Assembly: GCA_045535235.1 (NCBI GenBank)
Contig: JAZSLG010000006.1
Span: 1-17,554 of the forward strand
DNA from: Stercoripulliclostridium_A sp045535235
GTDB lineage: Bacteria; Bacillota; Clostridia; Christensenellales; DTU072
Direction: 5' to 3'
DNA length: 17,554 nucleotides
The position numbers were made by a program, and so were the translations under genes. Positions 14,312-17,554 of the stretch are shown in pieces. The number at the start of each line of letters is the position of its first letter. Positions within the stretch are counted from its first letter, which is position 1. Below the pieces are notes generated by a model. That model was not told the origin of the DNA and ran no database searches. It saw nothing but the letters and a program-made list of their open reading frames with translations.

Positions 14312-16025
14312 TATTAGAACCCTCCTCTATTGCCGAGAACTTACATAATTGTTTACATACGCCACAAGCAACGCATAATTCTTTATTTATTCTAATTTTT
14401 CCACCAATATTTTCGATTGCAGGACAACCGATTTTCAAACATGCTTTACAGTTTTTGCAGTTATCGTTAATACTAAAGGCCGGTGGATATTTTTTTGTTA
14501 ATAAAACGCAATGACGTCTTGCAATAATAACGGAAACTTCTTCCTTTGCAGTTTCTTCTTTAATAACTCTTTCAACCTCTTTTAAGTCGTAAGCATCTAC
14601 TACAACGACGTTTTTTACACCTATAGCCTTAAGCAAAGCTTCAAGATCTAGTTTATTAGTAGGCTCTCCTTTTAGTGTTTTACCAGTAGCAGGATTTTGT
14701 TGATGTCCCGTCATTCCAGTAATTGAGTTATCTAAAATTATGGTTGTGGAAGTTCCTTGGTTATAAACAGCGTTTATAACGTTAGTAATACCACTATGAA
14801 CGAAAGTGCTATCACCAATAACAGCTACTAATTTACGAGAATGTATGGATTTTGCTTTATCGAAGCCATGCGCCATACCAATACTTGCGCCCATACATAC
14901 ACACATATCGACTGCAGATAAAGGAGCTTGCGCACCAAGGGTATAACAACCTATGTCCCCGCTAACGACCATGCCGAGTTTACGCAAAATGTAAAAAACG
15001 CCTCTGTGGGGGCATCCGGCACACATTACCGGAGGACGCATAGGAACGTTTACTTCGGAAGAAACAATCTCATTGCCATAAAGCTTATTGCGAATATAAG
15101 CCGTAGAATATTCTCCTTGTTTACCAAATAATTCTTTTCCGCTACAATCTATACCATGAGCTTTTAGTTGATTTTCAAAGAATGGTTCCAATTCTTCAAC
15201 AACAATCAATCTATCAACCTTGCTTGCAAATTCTCTAATTGCTTCAAGAGGAATAGGATAAACTAAACCTAACTTAAATATGGAAGCATCCGTTGCCTCT
15301 TTTACGTATTGATAAACCGAACCTGCACAAACAATACCAAGTTTCTTAGAACGCATTTCAACGCGATTCAAATCAATAGTATTAGCATCTTGCGCAAGTT
15401 TGTTTTCTCTTTCTTCCACGTATACGTGCCTTTTTCTTGCAAATTGAGGCATCATTACGTATTTTTGAATATTCTTTTCAAAATGTATATCTTCTAATTC
15501 TAACCTATCATTCAATTCAACGAAACTTTGACTATGAGCAATTCTAGTAGTCAAGCGAAGCATTACCGGAGTATCGTATTTTTCAGATATTTCATAGGCA
15601 CGTTTAACAAATTCTTTCGCCTCTTGGCTATCACTTGGTTCAAGCATCGGCACGTGTGCACTTCTTGCATAAAATCTTGAATCTTGTTCGTTTTGAGAAC
15701 TGTGCATCGCGGGATCGTCTGCAACAACCAAAACCATTCCACGGCCAACGCCAGTATATGCCGCGGTAAACAAAGGGTCTGCAGCAACGTTTACGCCAAC
15801 GTGCTTCATACAACACATAGAACGCACACCTGCAATTGATGCACCTACTGCTACTTCACAAGCGACTTTCTCGTTTGGTGCCCATTCGGAATAAATATCA
15901 TCGTATTTTGATATAAATTCGGTAATTTCAGTCGAGGGTGTGCCAGGGTATGACGAAACGACTTTTACACCAGCCTCATACGCACCTCTAGCAACGGCTT
16001 CATTGGTAAGCATTAATCTTTTCAT
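14304..16025 (-). CDS. iorA: Indolepyruvate:ferredoxin oxidoreductase, alpha subunit
   Basis: This is the catalytic subunit of IorAB. The 573 residues carry, in order, a pyrimidine-binding domain (SSYPGTPSTEITEF), a middle domain, the thiamine diphosphate domain (CAGCPHRG, SGDIGCYTLGA, AVIGDSTFVHSG, DNSITGMTGHQQNP) and a C-terminal bis-[4Fe-4S] ferredoxin module. The cluster ligands are C523, C526, C529, C534 and C551, C554, C557, C561, so electron transfer to ferredoxin should be intact. The ribosome binding site TAGGAG contains the stop codon of the upstream ligase. Length and domain order are as in archaeal and clostridial IorA. Confidence 0.96.
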   Translation of the reverse strand: MKRLMLTNEAVARGAYEAGVKVVSSYPGTPSTEITEFISKYDDIYSEWAPNEKVACEVAVGASIAGVRSMCCMKHVGVNVAADPLFTAAYTGVGRGMVLVVADDPAMHSSQNEQDSRFYARSAHVPMLEPSDSQEAKEFVKRAYEISEKYDTPVMLRLTTRIAHSQSFVELNDRLELEDIHFEKNIQKYVMMPQFARKRHVYVEERENKLAQDANTIDLNRVEMRSKKLGIVCAGSVYQYVKEATDASIFKLGLVYPIPLEAIREFASKVDRLIVVEELEPFFENQLKAHGIDCSGKELFGKQGEYSTAYIRNKLYGNEIVSSEVNVPMRPPVMCAGCPHRGVFYILRKLGMVVSGDIGCYTLGAQAPLSAVDMCVCMGASIGMAHGFDKAKSIHSRKLVAVIGDSTFVHSGITNVINAVYNQGTSTTIILDNSITGMTGHQQNPATGKTLKGEPTNKLDLEALLKAIGVKNVVVVDAYDLKEVERVIKEETAKEEVSVIIARRHCVLLTKKYPPAFSINDNCKNCKACLKIGCPAIENIGGKIRINKELCVACGVCKQLCKFSAIEEGSNNA

Positions 16026-16033
16026 ATTTACTC

Positions 16034-17341
16034 CTATACTTTTGTTAAATCTCTAATATCGGTAACTCTCTTTGATTTACCTTCAAAACGCTTTAGTGAT
16101 AAAGGTTCACAAAGTTTAACGTTTGCATCAATTTGCAATACTGTTTTAAGGTTATGTCTAATTTTATCGCGAAGCTTAATCAATTCGGCATAATCTGTAA
16201 GTAGTTTTCCATCAGCTACTTCAACCTTAACTTCCAATTTATCCATATATCCTTCACGATATACCAATATTTCATATTGGCCACCAACCTCGGGCATATT
16301 CATTAACACGCCTTCGATTTGTGATGGGAATACGTTAACGCCACGAATAATAAGCATATCGTCAGTTCTACCTTTAAGTTTTGCCATACGAACTGAAGTC
16401 CTTCCACATTTACAAGGACTATGGTCTAACGCTGTAATATCTTTGGTACGATATCTAATAACGGGCATACCTTCCTTAGTTAAAGTGGTTAAAACTAGTT
16501 CACCGTATTCACCGTCTTGGCAAGGCTCGAAAGTTTGAGGATTAAGAACTTCTGGATAAAAGTGGTCCTCGTTAATATGCATACCACATTTTTCCGTACA
16601 CTCTCCGCTAACACCGGGTCCAATAATTTCAGATAAACCATAGTTATCATTAGTAAAAACGCCCAACTTTCTTGCAATTTCTGCGTGCATTTCAGGAGTG
16701 GACGCCTCGGAACCAAACAATCCTATACGTAGTTTTAAGTCTTCTTTTTTATACCCTAATTTTTCAACCATTTCACCAATATATAGTGCGTAAGAAGGAG
16801 TACATACTAAAACAGTTGTCTCTAGGTCTTTTAGCAACATTACTTGACGTTCCGTATTACCGGAACTTGCAGGGACGATAGCACATCCTAAACGCTCGCA
16901 TCCTTGATGCATTCCTAAAGCGCCGGTAAACAAACCATAACCGAACGAAACTTGTACAATATCGTCACTTTCAACGCCAGCAGCGGCACACAAACGTGCA
17001 CAACACTCAGTCCAAAGTTCCAAATCATTCTCAGTATAACAAACTACGGTAGGTTTACCACTCGTACCGCTAGAAGCATGTACACGAATAAGTTTTGATT
17101 TAGGAACTGCCAAAAGGCCGTAAGGATAATTATCTCTCAAATCGCTTTTAACAGTAAACGGCACCTTCTTAATATCGTCTAAAGTCTTAATGTCTTCGGG
17201 CTTAAATCCTGCTTCGTCATATTTTTTCTTATAAAAAGGAACGTTATCATAAGCATATTTTACGATATTCTTAAATCTTTCAAGTTGTAAAGCTTGCATT
17301 TCTTCCCTTGACATGCATTCATGTTTCTTATCGTATATCAT
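16034..17341 (-). CDS. paaK: Phenylacetate-CoA ligase family enzyme, copy 2
   Basis: This 435-residue adenylate-forming ligase has the same domain order as copy 1: ASSGTSGKPTVV phosphate loop near residues 91-102, FGYGLFTGALG, YGLSEIIGPG, CKCGR and GRTDDMLIIRGVNVFP. It is intact. The two copies flank iorAB, differ clearly over most of their length, and share a nearly identical 47-base stretch at the hinge motif. The ATG is preceded by AAGGAG, which overlaps the TAA stop of the upstream gene. Two ligases beside one oxidoreductase suggest distinct arylacetate substrates or opposite directions; that is inference. Confidence 0.93.
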   Translation of the reverse strand: MIYDKKHECMSREEMQALQLERFKNIVKYAYDNVPFYKKKYDEAGFKPEDIKTLDDIKKVPFTVKSDLRDNYPYGLLAVPKSKLIRVHASSGTSGKPTVVCYTENDLELWTECCARLCAAAGVESDDIVQVSFGYGLFTGALGMHQGCERLGCAIVPASSGNTERQVMLLKDLETTVLVCTPSYALYIGEMVEKLGYKKEDLKLRIGLFGSEASTPEMHAEIARKLGVFTNDNYGLSEIIGPGVSGECTEKCGMHINEDHFYPEVLNPQTFEPCQDGEYGELVLTTLTKEGMPVIRYRTKDITALDHSPCKCGRTSVRMAKLKGRTDDMLIIRGVNVFPSQIEGVLMNMPEVGGQYEILVYREGYMDKLEVKVEVADGKLLTDYAELIKLRDKIRHNLKTVLQIDANVKLCEPLSLKRFEGKSKRVTDIRDLTKV

Positions 17342-17350
17342 AATCTCTCC

Positions 17351-17554
17351 TTATTTCATTTGACTTCTATTATAATTAATCAAGCAACCAGCTTTAATAA
17401 TTGCCTTTTCAGCATCTGTTAAAGCATCAATAGTTAATTCTATTTCACGTACTGATTTATCGTTAATAACGACAGCTTTGGTTTTACCAGTTTCAAGCGC
17501 ATTGGCGGGATTTTTAACGCAAATGATTTCACCTACTTCAAAATCAGCGCCACC
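17351..17554 (-). CDS. C-terminal end of a probable aconitate hydratase family protein (5' end beyond window)
   Basis: Only the last 67 codons are in the window, reading GGADFEVGEIICVKNPANAL and ending KAGCLINYNRSQMK. A glycine and EVG-type turn, then a charged linker, then LTDAEKAIIKAGCLINYNR resembles the C-terminal tail of clostridial aconitase-type hydratases, which end in LT.RE..I..AG.L.NY. The metal cluster and active-site domains would lie outside the window, so the name rests on this tail alone. It ends in TAA ten bases before the phenylacetate-CoA ligase gene, with the stop inside that gene's ribosome binding site, so it belongs to the same operon. Confidence 0.55.
   Translation of the reverse strand, partial: GGADFEVGEIICVKNPANALETGKTKAVVINDKSVREIELTIDALTDAEKAIIKAGCLINYNRSQMK

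Overview
The window is low-GC DNA with short intergenic gaps, strong AGGAGG-type ribosome binding sites and near-consensus sigma-A promoters. It carries a sporulation-family membrane gene (ylbJ), pta-ackA and a ferredoxin-linked 2-oxoacid oxidoreductase. Together these suggest an anaerobic, amino-acid-fermenting, probably spore-forming Bacillota (Clostridia). The species cannot be read from the sequence. Every gene except tmcAL lies on the minus strand.

Layout from low to high coordinates. (1) 1-2274: the N-terminal two thirds of smc, running off the left edge, preceded by its own promoter and by a terminator that closes the next unit. (2) 2396-4351: rnc, plsX and rpmF (RNase III, phosphate acyltransferase, ribosomal protein L32), transcribed rpmF>plsX>rnc from a perfect-consensus promoter at 4393-4421, with a 12-bp hairpin between rpmF and plsX. 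(3) 4456-6654: ackA and pta, the acetyl-CoA to acetate ATP-yielding pathway. (4) 6807-8000: tmcAL on the plus strand, an acetate-using tRNA-modifying ligase, diverging from pta and overlapping ylbJ at its 3' end. (5) 7992-8948: ylbJ, whose GTG start sits inside the terminator hairpin of the operon behind it. (6) 8990-17554: one long minus-strand operon with almost no gaps. In transcription order it holds the end of a probable aconitase, a phenylacetate-CoA ligase, iorA, iorB, a second phenylacetate-CoA ligase, a tandem-ACT protein, alanine racemase, 5-formyl-THF cyclo-ligase, an RsmD-CoaD fusion and a coiled-coil protein.

How the genes fit together: IorAB with two PaaK ligases suggests oxidative decarboxylation of aromatic 2-oxoacids to aryl-acetyl-CoA, interconverted with the free arylacetate, with the ACT protein as a possible amino-acid sensor. 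Pta-AckA provides acetate-forming energy conservation. The remaining genes are housekeeping (chromosome segregation, lipid and CoA synthesis, ribosome and tRNA maturation, cell wall D-alanine, folate).

The most unusual points are an apparent one-polypeptide RsmD-CoaD fusion, an alanine racemase whose complete reading frame seems to begin at AUA, a ylbJ start codon embedded in a terminator hairpin, and face-to-face promoters between pta and tmcAL. I saw no mobile element, CRISPR array, tRNA or rRNA. No stretch over 300 bases lacks a gene.
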